64,000 nt of DNA from Breviolum minutum Mf 1.05b.01 (GCA_000507305.1 DF239936.1:1-64000); one strand, 5' to 3'. Shown: positions 12,761 through 24,104, counted from the first letter of the stretch. The notes: a model not told the origin generated them from the letters alone. A program made the numbers and translations.

Positions 12761-13384
12761 TAAATACTACGATTACAGAAACAAAACCAAGATGACCCTT
12801 ACCATTACTATCATTTTCAATCATAACAATTACCTATACTAAACTGCTGCTACTACTGCAACTATGATTTTTGACCACAAGGACACTACTTTTTCTGTTA
12901 CTAGCGTTCGTTCTACCACTTATACTACCACTTATACTACCACTTCTACTTCAAACAAAGCACGACCCAAAGAAGCAGAGACCACAGACCAAAACAGAAT
13001 GGAGGAAACCGGCCAAAGAACTGCGAACGAACAAGACAGAAAAAAAGCTGATTGGTATTTTTATGAAGCCATTGTAGAAACTTCGTCTCAGAAATTTACC
13101 ACTACATTTTCTTTCATTAAATGTCTGATAAATCTCCTAGAGTTTCAAAAAAAAAAACTACCAGTCAAAGAAAGAATTTGTGGAAAGAATACGCGCAAGA
13201 CGACCAGAGTTTGCTGTCGGTTGTTCCATGGTAATGTGATGAAGTTGTTTGGGGTGTGAGATGAAGAAATGAGCTTGGTTGTGAGGTGGCATGGGGTGAG
13301 CTTCTGTGGTGAATTGCCACCTGGAATGCCATGTTACTGTTATGTCACTTGATGTGCTGGTCATCTCATTTCACTTAATATACT

Positions 13385-14780
13385 ACAAAGAACTACTCCA
13401 GCGCTATTCCAAACCTACTCCAACACTACTCTGTACTACAAAAAACTGCTTTAGTACTACTCTGTACTACAAAGTACCTCCAGAACTGCTTCCAATTAGC
13501 AACAAACTACTACTCCAGTACTGCTCTTTAGTACAAAATACTGCTTCTGTGCAGCTTTGTACTATAAAGTAATGACTTTGTAACACAAAGTATTACTCCA
13601 ATACTATTTCGCATTCTACAATAATTCCAATACTACTCTGTAAGTGCAACTCCAAAATTACTCGGTACTACAAAGTATTACTCCAGTACTACTCTATATT
13701 TCAAAATACCACTCCGATACTACTTTCTGCTACAAAATACTATTTCATTATTACCCCGTACTACAAAAAACTGCTCCAATACGATTCTATACTACAAAGT
13801 ACTACTCCATTCCAGTACTAGTCGGTACTACAAACTAATACTCCATACAACAAATATTGTTCTGTACTCCGGCACTACAATGTACTACTATCCAGTACTA
13901 CTCTGAACTATGCTAACAAGTGATACTCCAGTACTACTCTGAGTTCCACGTTCTGCTCCAGTACTACTCCGTACTACAAAGTACTATTCCAATATTAGTC
14001 TTTACTGTGAATTGCTATTGCAATATTATTATTGTCTTCTACAAAGTGCTACTTCAATACTAGTCTATACTACAAAAATACTACTCCAATACTACGTTAA
14101 ACGACAAAATAGTATTCCGTATTACAAGGTAAAGTATTATTCCAGTAGCCCTCCGTATTAGAATATACTAGTTAAATACTATTCCAGTAATATTTCGTAC
14201 TTCAATTTCGTATTTTGAATTATTCCAATATTACCTCAATACTACTCTATACTACAAAGTACTATTCCATTCCATTACTAGTCGGTACTACAAACTACTA
14301 CTCGATACAACAAATATTGTTCTGTACTCCAACACTATAATTTACTATTCCAGTATTACTCGGAACTACCTTACCAAGTAATACTCCAGTACTACTCTGA
14401 GTACAACGTTCTGTTCTAGTACTACTCCGTACTACAAAGTACTATTCCAATATAAGTCTGTACTGCGAAGAACTATTGCAATATTATTCTGTACTACAAA
14501 GTGCTACTCCAATACTACTCTGTACTATAAAGTACTACTCCAGTACTACGTTAAACGACAAAGTAGTATGCCGTATTACAAGATGTTATTATTCCAGTAG
14601 CCTTCCATATTGCAATATTTTACTTAAATACTACTCCAATACTGTTTCGTACTTTAATTATTCCAATATTACCCCAATATTACTCCGTATTTCAAAGTAC
14701 TACTCCAGTAACACTCTATAATATTAAATTTTATTCCGATACTACTTTTTTTTTAAAATTACTACTCCACTATTACAGGA
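13385..14780. repeat. Minisatellite of about 28-31 bp units, first array
   Basis: Degenerate units of the form ACTACTCCAGTACTACTC, then TGTACTACAAAGT, repeat dozens of times with point changes and small indels. A segment near 13800-14000 recurs at about 14270-14460, showing a longer period above the basic unit. Stop-free frames through the array are a consequence of the repeat and are not counted as genes. Confidence 0.85.
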
Positions 14781-14804
14781 AAAAATATAATTTATAATAC
14801 ATAT

Positions 14805-15085
14805 AATAACAAGCATTACCCTCACCAATTATTACACCTATCATCCAAAATAAATTTCATTAATAATCCGTATCACATATAAAATGTCATTTCCAATGCA
14901 CAAGAACGGCCCTCCAATTTTACGAAATATTGTGCCTATCACACAAAATAAATATTATAATTGAGTCGTATTATATATTAAAAATCATTATTAATATACA
15001 AAGCAACACACATCACCCTCCAAGATCACCAAATAATACCTTTACCACATAAAATAAATTTTATAATTAATTTATTTCATATATA
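14805..15085. repeat. AT-rich tandem repeat, about 110-bp units
   Basis: Successive units share CACCCTCC, ACCAAATA, CCTATCAC, AAAATAAAT and a run of TATA-rich sequence. A further diverged unit lies at 15841-15930 after the second minisatellite array, so the two repeat types alternate. Confidence 0.7.
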
Positions 15086-15129
15086 CCAGTAGTGCCCGGA
15101 CAAGCCGGGGGCGGACGTTTCCAAAAGGA

Positions 15130-15930
15130 AAAGAACTATATAGCACAGAAAGAATTTGCCTATAAAATATGCGCAAGGCGACCGACCAGCGCGATGCCCA
15201 AATCATTTCTGTGCTGTGAACGAGCCTTTTACCATTCCATGGTAATAATGTTTTGTACTTTGAAGTGAAGTCTTTTGATGTCTTGATGTGTGTTGCGGGT
15301 TCAGGTCTGTGATGGTCACGTTATTTGATGCGATGTAATAGCTTGTATTGTATCATGTCATATCACGTGATGCAATGCGATGTCATGGTGATGAGCTGTA
15401 CTACTCCAAAATTACTCTGTACTACAAAGTACTCCTTCAATACTACTCCATAGTACAAATACTACTCTGTACTACTCCAGTACTACAAAGTACTATTCAA
15501 ATACTACTCTATACTACTCCAATACTACCTTGTATTACAAAATACTACTCCAATACTAACTTGTATTACTCCAATATTGACTTGTACAGCAAAATACTAC
15601 TCCAATACTACCCTAAACTACAAAGTACTACTCCAATACTATTCTGTACTACAAAATACTACTCCAATACTACTCTGTACTACAAAATACTACTTCAATA
15701 CTACTCCATACTACAAATACTACTCTGTACTACTCCAGTATTACCCTATACTACAAAGTGCCACTCAAGTACTGCTCTGTACTGCTCCAGTACTACCTTA
15801 CACTACAAAATACTACTCCAATACTACCCCGTACTATAAACTACTTCATAATTGATCCGCATCGCATATAAAACGTCAATTACAATACGCAGAGCAACAA
15901 GCATCACCCTCCAACTTCACCAAATATTGC
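15130..15930. repeat. Second copy of the composite repeat module
   Basis: The leader at 15140-15260 (AGAAAGAATTTG, then GCGCAAG, CGACCGACCAG and CCATGGTAAT) matches the leader at 13160-13245. It is followed by a second array of the CTCCAGTACTAC minisatellite (15395-15850) and then an AT-rich unit. The order leader, minisatellite, AT-rich unit therefore occurs twice, indicating a segmental duplication. Confidence 0.65.
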
Positions 15931-16074
15931 GCTAGTACTACTACTTCTACTACTACTACTACTACCACTACTAGGACTACTACTACTACTAGGACTACTA
16001 CTACTAGTACTACTACTACTACTACTGCTACTACTACTACTACTACCACTACTACTACTACTACTACTACTAGG

Positions 16075-16105
<31 letters not shown>

Positions 16106-16235
16106 GGACTACTACTACTACTACTACTAGGACTAACTACTACTACTAGTAGTTAGTCCTACTACTACTACTACTACTACTACGACTACTACTACTAGTA
16201 CTACTACTACTACTACTACTACTACTAGGACTACT
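15930..16235. repeat. TAC/CTA triplet microsatellite with AGGAC interruptions
   Basis: Long runs of ACT triplets are interrupted at intervals by AGG. At about 16129-16160 two arms reading AGGACTAACTACT and AGTAGTTAGTCCT form a near-perfect palindrome within the array. Confidence 0.85.
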
Positions 16236-16551
16236 ATTCCTGTCAGGCTACCCAAAAGTTCGTATATCGGAAGTTTGCTACTAAACTTCCTTTGATTATA
16301 TAAAATATATAGTTTAAAATATTTCATTTATATTATATATTATATATTAAATTAATTGTATATTTTTCATTTTTTTTCCCGAAAATAGTTTTATTGTTCA
16401 TCCTTTTGTAAAAGAAAAGGTTAGTGCTTCTCGAAACCCAGCTATATTGATTGAACAAATAAATGGTCGGTTGTCATATGTCAACCAAACAATGTTCATT
16501 TATATAAGTATTTCATAACGAGTTCGACAACCTCAAGGTTTCTGACTGGTA

Positions 16552-16945
16552 GGGGTTTGGATAAACCTTCTCTTTCATCAATGCGGAATACTTTCAAGGC
16601 TTCTCAAACTCTGCTATCTTTGATTTTCCACAGCAAGGGTTGCAGATCGTTTGCCAAAGAAAGTATCTTTGCATCAAGGGAAAAACGGGATTTGAATTTC
16701 ATGTTCTACGTGGCGGCGTGTCTATACAATCTCAGACGTTTAAGACCGAGTGCACGGCGGCTAAAAAAAAACGAACGCTCTGACACTGTTCAGGGTTTCG
16801 TATGAAAATCACCCGCAACAGTGGCAAGACCTTCTCCATGCTCCTTTTTGGCATGACAAGCTGCACTTTGAAACGCTCTTCATCTCTGTCCTCTATCAAA
16901 CATATGCTCAGATTGGCTCTAAGATTCTGAGGTGGTTGGAACAAA
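16552..16945 (+). other. Exon-like region, strand uncertain
   Basis: On the plus strand a frame starting after an acceptor at 16551 reads SLSSMRNTFKASQTLLS and later LNFMFYVAACLYNLRRL. A second frame from about 16800 reads YENHPQQWQDLLHAPFW. On the minus strand 16929-16820 follows a good ACCACCTCAG acceptor adjoining a G-family element and reads CLIEDRDEERFKVQLVM. Both strands look coding-like. The first part resembles the C-terminus of some transposases only in a general way, so no function is claimed. Confidence 0.25.
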
Positions 16946-17261
16946 AATCCCCCAAATGGTGGAAATTTTCCATGGTGATTTACCGTGGTAGAAAGGAACA
17001 GAAATCAATCTTATTCAAACAAAAAGTATGGGATCTGAGAAGAAAATGGAATTGAAATCCTTTATTTCGAGTGGGACAATGCTATATCTGATGGCGAAGC
17101 AATTTCAAAGTTGATGCCTTGAGTGGTTGAAAAAACCGATAGATGTTGGGTATACTGCAGAGGCTGCCAGTCACTGCGGTTGAAGGCTTTCTTCCAAGGA
17201 GCCAGGAGACATTTAGGCAGAAAGTACGTTTTCTGCAAGGAGCATAAGCAAAACATAACTG

Positions 17262-17360
17262 GTTGGTGGTTTCAATCAATTTGAAACATAGCACTGTAGT
17301 CAAATTTGATCATTTGCCTAATTTTTGGGGTGAAAATCAAAAATATCTGAAACCACCTAG
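17262..17360. mobile_element. Introner-like element C1
   Basis: Starts CTG|GTTGGTGGTTTC and ends GAAACCACCTAG, with the family core TTGATCATTTGCC and GGGGTGAAAATC. Both strands read GT to AG. Confidence 0.75.
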
Positions 17361-17900
17361 AAAACATGAGATTCTTTTGGCCAATGACCCTTCATTCTAG
17401 CTTTTTAGCAGCTTCACCCTGGGCTGATCACCTGCCCCAGAGGGTGCCAAAAAAGTCAAGGTGTCATCGGTCCCTGCTGAATTTTCCATCCAAAAACCCC
17501 TCAGATTTCACCTGGAGCAAACCTTATGCTTTTTGTCTTCCCAAACGTTGGAATTTTAACATCCTTTTTCGTTGAAGCTCCAGAGCCTTGCGCTTCGAGA
17601 AAAAAACATCTGAGCCACGGAAAAATCCCGGCCTTACTTTCCATGAAACACGGGTTGTTTCATAGGAATCCTGGATCCTGGTTCATCATAATCCCCACGT
17701 ATCTGGGTAGGATTTCATCCCCTGTATACAGCAATAACCGGGTATACATTTGAATCATCTTCACATTTGGAAACCTCGGTTTAGATCTATATGTTTTTTT
17801 GTTGCCTAATTTTTTCCTCCACAACCACCGCATCAACAAAGAACACCTGTACCACTTGCTTATCGACTCATTTTTTAATTTTATGATCTTATCACCGGAG

Positions 17901-18390
17901 TAATCTTTGTTGGATGGAAAATTGCCATCTGTTTGCTCGGATCGGAAGCTTCACAGCTCCCTACCGCCAAAGAATTCCGCGCCGGCAATTTCGCTGAAGC
18001 GAGCCGCGCAGATTCCATGATTTCACGAATCAGAAATTTGGGGTCAGAATTTGTAGCATCCACTTCATTGAAGACAATGTTCAATTGAAACCCAAGTTAC
18101 TGTAAAAAGATTTGCTATCTTTTTATGAGGGATCTGTTTCTGTTGGCTGCAAATTTCCTTTAAGGTCTATGGCTGCATCTCTCTTCCGAGACAATCTTTC
18201 AAAGTCACACCGAGGCTTCAGTTCTCTCAAACTGGCAGCCTCTCAGGTAAGACAGTGGTGTAAATTAATGATGAAAAACAAGAAACTCGTCTCTTAGCAG
18301 ATGTGGAAGAAAAAACATACTCCAATCGATATAAGCATGTACGGTTCAAAAAGCCTATTAACCATCTGGGATGTAACAAACAGCCTCTAA
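17901..18390 (+). CDS. Three 3' exons of a gene, unknown product
   Basis: The exons are 17901-18078, 18165-18246 and 18298-18390, phase-consistent, ending at a TAA. The first starts after a pyrimidine-rich acceptor and includes ICLLGSEASQLPTAKEFR. The second has an excellent acceptor (TTTCCTTTAAG) and a textbook donor (CTCTCAG|GTAAGA) and includes ASLFRDNLSKSHRGF. The third reads KKKHTPIDISMYGSKS and ends VTNSL. A possible earlier exon of this gene is 17441-17540 (after CCTGCCCCAG; GAKKVKVSSVPAEF), but its phase does not fit directly. The reverse strand of the first exon is also open. No family was recognised. Introner C1 (17262-17360) lies upstream and B1 (18411-18518) just downstream. Confidence 0.42.
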
Positions 18391-18410
18391 AATCTAACTA
18401 GTAATACCAG

Positions 18411-18518
18411 GTGATTCAAGCCGTGACCTTTTTATCTCCTAGTTGGGGGTCACCAACAACCCCTTGTTTCAAAGGGCACTTTTCAGCATCAAAACACGGT
18501 CACCAGCAGAATTGCCAG
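18411..18518 (+). mobile_element. Introner-like element B1
   Basis: Begins CCAG|GTGATTCAAGCC and ends GCAGAATTGCCAG, with internal GTCACC and GGTCAC arms. The ends supply a GT donor and an AG acceptor. It lies just downstream of the 17901-18390 gene and upstream of an open segment (CSERASIREMTQTNH). Confidence 0.7.
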
Positions 18519-18806
18519 GTTCTTGTTCTGAAAGAGCTTCAATTCGGGAAATGACACAAACAAATCACCATGACAAACAACTTACTTCATGTCAGTTTTT
18601 CAGCTTTCATTTTCAAACATTAGAAACTCTTTGCAAAGGGAAAACAACAACAACAACCACCCAACTTTCATGATTTCATTTTTTTCAATAAACACGAAGA
18701 ACACAAAATCAACCCGACATTAAAAGTGTCAAATCATCCTGAAAAATCACTGCTGTCGGACCCCACCCCCGCGCCATGGCGTTGAACTTTTTGTTGCCCT
18801 TTTAGA

Positions 18807-18860
18807 ATTGGGCCACTTCTAACTCCACCTGCAGGGCTGTAGTTTCGTCGATAGATTGTT
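18807..18860 (+). CDS. Short exon-like segment
   Basis: A strong acceptor (GTTGCCCTTTTAG) precedes NWATSNSTCRAVVSSIDC before a TGA. It is too short to interpret alone and may belong to a gene sharing the strand with 17901-18390. Confidence 0.2.
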
Positions 18861-19145
18861 GATGTGAACCTTGAAAGGCACCTTTTTGGAAGAGTTGTTG
18901 TGACGACAGAACTTAACTTATTTAACAAAATGGGATCAGTGGGTCAGTGAGGATCAGTAGCTTTTTTTCTTTATTCACTTTCAAACTTTCCATTATCTAA
19001 CATTTCTTGATTGATTACATGCTTTTAATCTATCATTGCTTCATCCAGTTTTCCTAATGTCCTCTTATAGGTATCTTCCTGGCCACGTTCCAAATGTACA
19101 GACAAAAACACCTTCACAACAGGACGGGTCACGCGTTTTTTTTAC

Positions 19146-19207
19146 CTTGAAATCCACATATCTTGGCGCTTGCGCGGTTTCCTGGCCTCTTCTTCTTCTT
19201 CCTCCTC
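19146..19207 (-). CDS. Short acidic exon-like segment
   Basis: On the minus strand an acceptor (GCATTGAG) is followed by a run of glutamates and then ARKPRKRQDMWIS, ending at TTTCAAG|GTAAAA, a good donor. The mix of an acidic run and a basic patch suggests a disordered or nuclear-targeting region, but nothing else can be said. Confidence 0.25.
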
Positions 19208-19827
19208 AATGCAAAATGATACGAAAAGGTGAAAAGACACACGACTTTTGGCTATCCAAAATGGATAACACAGTTGAGGGTTCGGCACACTCCTGTTCCA
19301 CATCTGCAACCATCTGTTTTCAAAAAAGGGAAGGATTCTTAGGCAACAAAATGAAACATGTGTAAACTGTGCGAAGATCAAGCAATGGAAAGTTTTAGGT
19401 GGTTCATGCTTTGGCATCCTACCGAGACTTGGATTGAAGTTTTTTCTTCCAGAAAAAAAGGAGTTTCAGTTGCAGTTGGATTTTCAACTCTTCTTGTGCA
19501 ACAAGGAAAAACATAAATATATTGAATGATAGAATCACTGCAATAATTACCTTTCCACAAAAAAACACGAAATGAAGGTGCTCTTGCAATTATTCACATT
19601 GGACCATATATACACCCCCAAATGCCAAAATGAAACCCAAAAATGATAACTTGGAAGATGATTCTCCCTTTTTCAAAGGGGTAGCAATTGGATCAATCTG
19701 TTGAAGCTGCACGCCGCGCGCCTCAGCAGGTGGCAGAGTACTCAATGCAGTTGCCGCCCTGGCATGGCGGTCTGATTCTTCGGTTCGTCGAATTTTGAAA
19801 CTGATTGTTTTTTTTTCTTGGTGGTGG

Positions 19828-20361
19828 TTGATGTTGATGTTGATGTTGATGTTGATGTTGATGTTGATGTTGATGTTGATGTTGATGTTGATGTTGATGT
19901 TGATGTTGATGTTGTTGTTGATGTTGATGTTGATGTTGATGTTGATGTTGATGTTGTGTTGATGTTGATGTTGATGTTGATGTTGATGTTGATGTTGATG
20001 TTGATGTTGATGTGTGTGATGTTGATGTTGATGTTGATGTTGATGTTGATGTTGATGTTGATGTTGATGTTGATGTTGATGNNNNNNNNNNNNNNNNNNN
20101 NNNNNNNNNNNNNNNNNNNNNNNNNNNNNNNNNNNNNNNNNNNNNNNNNNNNNNNNNNNNNNNNNNNNNNNNNNNNNNNNNNNNNNNNNNNNNNNNNNTG
20201 TTGTTGTATGTTGATGTTGTATGTTGTATGTTGATGTTGATGTTGTTGTTGATGTTGTATGTTGATGTTGATGTTGATGTTGATGTTGATGTTGATGTTG
20301 ATGTTGTTGTTGATGTTGATGTTGATGTTGATGTTGATGTTGATGTTGATGTTGATGTTGT

Positions 20362-20402
<41 letters not shown>

Positions 20403-20405
20403 TTA

Positions 20406-20437
<32 letters not shown>

Positions 20438-20535
20438 GTTGATGATGATGATGATGATGATGATGTTATTGTTGTTGTCGTTGTCGTTGTCGTTGTTGTT
20501 GTTGTTGTTGTTGATGATGTTATTGTTGTTGTGGT
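19828..20535. repeat. TTGATG hexanucleotide array with assembly gap
   Basis: TTGATG is repeated almost perfectly from 19828 to the gap at 20082-20198 (117 undetermined bases), and resumes in degenerating form as TTGTATG, GAT and GTT triplets to 20535. The gap inside the array is probably a repeat collapse, so the true length is unknown. Poly-Asn/Ile, Ser/Thr and Gln/His frames through it are artefacts of the repeat. Confidence 0.95.
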
Positions 20536-20814
20536 GTTGGTGGTGTTGGTGGTGTTGGTGTTGGTGGTATGGTGGTGGTCGTGGTCGGTCGTCATCATCC
20601 TTTCCCCCTACTTCCTCCACGGAACATGTGCTGGACCAATCTATGAGCTTTTTCTTAAAAACTACCTTGGTTCCACATGTTTCTATCAATCAAGCAACTG
20701 AGGTCCAAAAACTTCCCGAAAAATCCCAATCAGAAAAGTCACTTCCAAGCCTCCTAACAACGATACAATCAAAAAAGACAACAGGATATACTTTTTCTAG
20801 TGATCTATTGTGTC

Positions 20815-21003
20815 GAACTTTGACCTCTTCGATCGCTTCGTTAGTTCTTTTTGCGAGCAACCAACCCAGTTCAGGCCGATTTTTCGGATGTTTTTTTTCG
20901 GGTGCCTGCTAGGTTCTGGAGGAATGGACGGATTGCTACAAGTCTCTCGAGGCGTGCTGGATACCTTGGAAATGGGACGTCAACAAAACCCTCACATGAC
21001 ATG
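20815..21003 (+). CDS. Terminal exon-like segment
   Basis: A plus frame reads FDLFDRFVSSFCEQPTQF and later GMDGLLQVSRGVLDTLEM, ending at TGA (21002-21004). A good acceptor (GGGTGCCTGCTAG) lies at 20911, so the real exon may be only 20912-21004. No family was recognised. An I-family element follows immediately. Confidence 0.25.
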
Positions 21004-21015
21004 AACCATAAAATC

Positions 21016-21130
21016 CTGATTGGTTTATAGGGATCCTTATAATATTTATAATGGTTGATTATAATATCTTAATAAAATTAGGTATAATGACCCATATACA
21101 GCAAATAATCAGGGTCAACTGGTCACTGCT
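21016..21130. mobile_element. I-family element, copy 1
   Basis: TGGTTTATAGGGATCCTTATAA, then ACAGCAAATAATCAGGGTC and AACTGGTCACTG. Copy 2 (27086-27197) shares ATAGTGATCCTTATCATGG and GAGGGTCAACTGGTCACTG. A third, partial copy is at 33659-33745. Confidence 0.65.
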
Positions 21131-21385
21131 CAAATGCTTCATCTTCAGTTTTTGATAGAAAGAACTGGCCTTTCCAAGAGCCGCAAAAGGTTTGACTGCT
21201 TCGAACATCTACCAAAAAAAAAGGCCCCTTCTTCAACACAAAACTCATAACCAGTTATCCACTCATACATTTGGCCTGACTCCCCAAGTTCGGGGGGTAA
21301 TATAAACACAAAACCCTTATCTTACCCCCCATAGAAAAACCCTGAAAAACTCTGAAATAAGTCTAGAATAAGAAAATCACCGTAA

Positions 21386-21475
21386 CCCGGTGTTTCAAAG
21401 TGACCTTTTGATCCCCAAACGTTGGAAGTCACCAACCCCCTTTATTTCAGGTCACTTGAACTCACCATTCACCTT
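21386..21475 (+). mobile_element. Introner-like element B2
   Basis: Shares CCGGTGTTTCAAAGTGACC, CCCCAAACGTTGGAAGTC and GGTCACTTGAA with other B copies. The right end is diverged. Confidence 0.55.
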
Positions 21476-21765
21476 CCCAAAAAAAGGGTAACCTTTCGCA
21501 GCATTGCCATAAGGTTGATAACCATCCCCTACCGGAAATAACAATGGGAGCTGATCGACCCCAGCAGATGTCAGTATATATACACCTGCTTAGGTGCAGG
21601 TTGGACAATAGTTGAATGCAATTCCAGATTTCTAAACATTTGGTTATGTGCACCGACTATTTCTGGTTTGCCCCATTTATTTTTGGGACTGCCTGCTTGG
21701 CCGGCCAAGCTGCTGCATCTGGATTGAAGCTACCACTGGAGGTATCCTGATGCTTGCTGCTCAGC

Positions 21766-21969
21766 CCATGGGGGAAACGTGGAAATGTTGAGGCCCTTCA
21801 CGTTTCGGATGTAAATCGAGAAAAGAACTTCCTTACTCAGCCAAAAGATCATGAAATAATAGTTCAAACTTTATTTTTCCTACTAAATATGTACCCCCCA
21901 AAAGTTTTAAGGTTGGCTGAGTCAGAAACCGGCTCAATAAGCTTTGAAATCGGTCTTGAATTCACATAG
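21766..21969 (+). CDS. Exon-like segment, about 67 codons
   Basis: After an acceptor at TTGCTGCTCAG the frame reads NVEALHVSDVNREKNFL, then IIVQTLFFLLNMYPPKV, and ends at TAG. Composition is coding-like and the frame is longer than chance would often allow in this AT content. No neighbour could be joined in phase. Confidence 0.28.
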   Translation, partial: PWGKRGNVEALHVSDVNREKNFLTQPKDHEIIVQTLFFLLNMYPPKVLRLAESETGSISFEIGLEFT

Positions 21970-22314
21970 GATTTGGAGAAAGGCGGTTACTTAATGTTCG
22001 GTCCGGTTCCATTGATCTGAGATCTTGTTATCAGAAAGCATACCAAGGATAGTATGAAACTATTTCCTGTACTGCAACAAAAAACAGTTTTTGCCAATTG
22101 GAATCCAAGATGTTCGTCAAAAACCTTAATTACTTTTGCTTAAGGTGGTCGGAAATGATTTACCATGGTAGAAATTGAAAATAACCTTTAGAAAAAAATC
22201 AAGAAATACAAAAATCAACCACGGCAGCTATTCTGTCTCGATTTCTGAAAATCTCATCTTCGAACTTCTCGCCCCGAACATCTGAGAGTCCAGACATCTG
22301 CATCGGCCTCTTGA

Positions 22315-24104
22315 TCACTCTTCTTTCCAACGAAAGCTTCCACAATCTGAGAGGATCCATGCCACAAGGTCCCAGGTGTCAATAGTGATCCGACAATCCG
22401 GAACCATAATCAAAATCCTATGGGATTTGTGTTGGGAAATAGCCAACATACACTTACTTTTTTGAAAAGGTGGATTACATGGAGAAATCTTGTCATACAA
22501 TATTTTATGGAAATTTCATATCATAATTACACAAGTTGAATGGTGGATCTCCCAATTTCCCACCCTACAAAAGAACTCAAGATTTTCATCTTTGGGTACC
22601 CCGGACCTCGTCCATGTCGACGATATCCTCCTCATCTTGGTGCTGTTGACCTTCCTCATCTCGGAGGTGTACTGTCTGGACCGCGTTGTCGTTCTCGGCC
22701 TCTTCCTCGACGTTTTTTTCACTCAAGCAGCAAACGTCTTCACACGAATGAGGTGGATGTTTAGGAAACCAGCTAAAAAGCACACCGTCGTTTATGTGAA
22801 AAAGCTTCAACAACAATACTTAGACGCAAACAAGATTCAGATTCACATTTCAGTTTCTTTTGTGCAAGATTGACATGGGTCATGTTCGATCAGCCATGCA
22901 ACATAAAACTACTAAAATATCAGATCCAGCTGGCAATTCTGCGTTTGTGACCTTTTGGGGATGGTGGGTTCACGTGAAGTCGGTGACCTCCAAGGTCTGG
23001 GGATAAAAAAAAAAATCACGGCTTGTTGCGTGACTTTGCGAGCCAATAATGCTTTAGATTTGATCCAAGAATGACCAATCCCTCATCTTCCAGGTCCCTA
23101 TATATTTGGAACCAGGGTCTGGTTACCTGATATATTGGCAGCTTGGTTCCAAATATATAGGGAACTGGAAGATCACGAGGGCAATGATTCCTGTCGGGAA
23201 CAATTATCATCCAGCCAAGCTCACCGTTTTTTGTGAGTCTTTGAAAGCCAAAGGTGAGAGATGAATGTCAACTAGGACTAGGAACTTCTGTAAGGAATGC
23301 TTGAAACACATTTCCAACCCAATAGAGATCATCATGTTTTCAAAAAAACAACATTCCTCCCAAACCAAGGATCAAACAGGGTAACAAACAATCAGTCCAC
23401 TTTTACATCAGAAATCTAATTACCGACATCCAAACACCTTCTGAGGTAAACCGTGCTGCATGTTTTTGGGGGGTCCAGTCATACCTTCTCCTCAGGTGGT
23501 GACACTGGATGTCTAGGGTAACATTTCCCATCACCGATGGGCGGCTTAGAGCCACCCAATGTCAAAACTCCACCGAGGCTTCGACAAAGGTCTCCATCTT
23601 TAGGTTCGGCCTTGGAGGTCGAAGATGTGATAACTGTTGACGCTTCAGAAATCTGAAACAACCACCTGGAATGTATTAAAAACACCCTATAAATAACGGG
23701 AGAACCTACCAACCTCAACTGGCTAGCCAGATTTCTTCCATCAACAGTATGATGCCAGTTTCTATATCACATCTTTGGTATCTTTCAGGACTTGAAGTCA
23801 AGGAAAGACGGAAGAGTGACAATCCCCCCGTTGCTCTCAAAATGAAGACCTTCAATGGAAACTTAAGCTACCCCATAGGATTCATGTACCGTATAATGTA
23901 GTATATTTACCGACTACATTTGCCATAAAAATGAACCAAATGTAGATCAATAAATGCCATACATGGAAACTTACTCTGTGTACCAAAACATGACAACTAA
24001 CTAGAACCCAAGTTCTGTCTGGACGTATCGTCTTAAGTTGTCGGTTGCCACTTGGGCTTCCCTGACGTGTCCTGCCCCGGGCTTCTCGGCTGATCGACAA
24101 AGAC
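22315..24104 (-). CDS. Minus-strand gene fragments, unknown product
   Basis: Candidate exons on the minus strand are 24104-24010 (after a TTTTTTTCAG acceptor; EKPGAGHVREAQVATDN), 23652-23485 (56 codons; ISEASTVITSSTSKAEPK, later GGSKPPIGDGKCYP; donor GAGAAG|GTATGA), 22730-22613 (acidic, EKNVEEEAENDNAVQT) and 22421-22315 (VPDCRITIDTWDLVAW, ending in TGA). The 23652-23485 exon is the most secure; its acceptor is supplied by the end of introner A2. Phases between all four could not be reconciled, so an exon is missing or one member is wrong. At 22574-22751 the plus strand also has an open hydrophobic frame between good splice signals, so that segment is ambiguous. Confidence 0.38.
22927..23040 (-). 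mobile_element. Introner-like element B3
   Basis: Reads CAGCTGGCAATTCTGC at the left and a diverged GTGACTTTGCG at the right, with the family core GTGACCTCCAAGGTCTGGGG. On the minus strand its left end is a GCAGAATTGCCAG acceptor. Confidence 0.65.
23090..23168. mobile_element. N element, compact hairpin
   Basis: CAGGTCCCTATATATTTGG and CCAAATATATAGGGAACTGG face each other, extended by AACCAG and CTTGGTT. 79 bases. Confidence 0.8.
23630..23752. mobile_element. Introner-like element A2, carries a splice acceptor
   Basis: Termini ATAACTGTTGACGCTTC and its counterpart TCCATCAACAGTAT. On the minus strand the element ends GGTTGTTTCAG, immediately before the exon at 23652, so the acceptor of that exon lies in the terminal repeat. 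Confidence 0.65.
23887..23965. mobile_element. Introner-like element F6
   Basis: TATATTTACCGACTACATTTGCC, AAATGTAGATCAATAAATGCC and ATACATGG resemble F5 with changes. Confidence 0.55.

Noticed and set aside
13306..15855. Several frames of 60-160 codons rich in Tyr, Leu and Ser
   Set aside because: All lie in the minisatellite arrays and repeat the same peptide unit; no splice signals or start context.
19723..20912. Long frames rich in His/Gln, Asn/Ile, Ser/Thr, Val/Asp or Leu/Met
   Set aside because: They are direct translations of the TTGATG, GAT and GTT arrays and cross the 117-base gap, so they carry no coding evidence.
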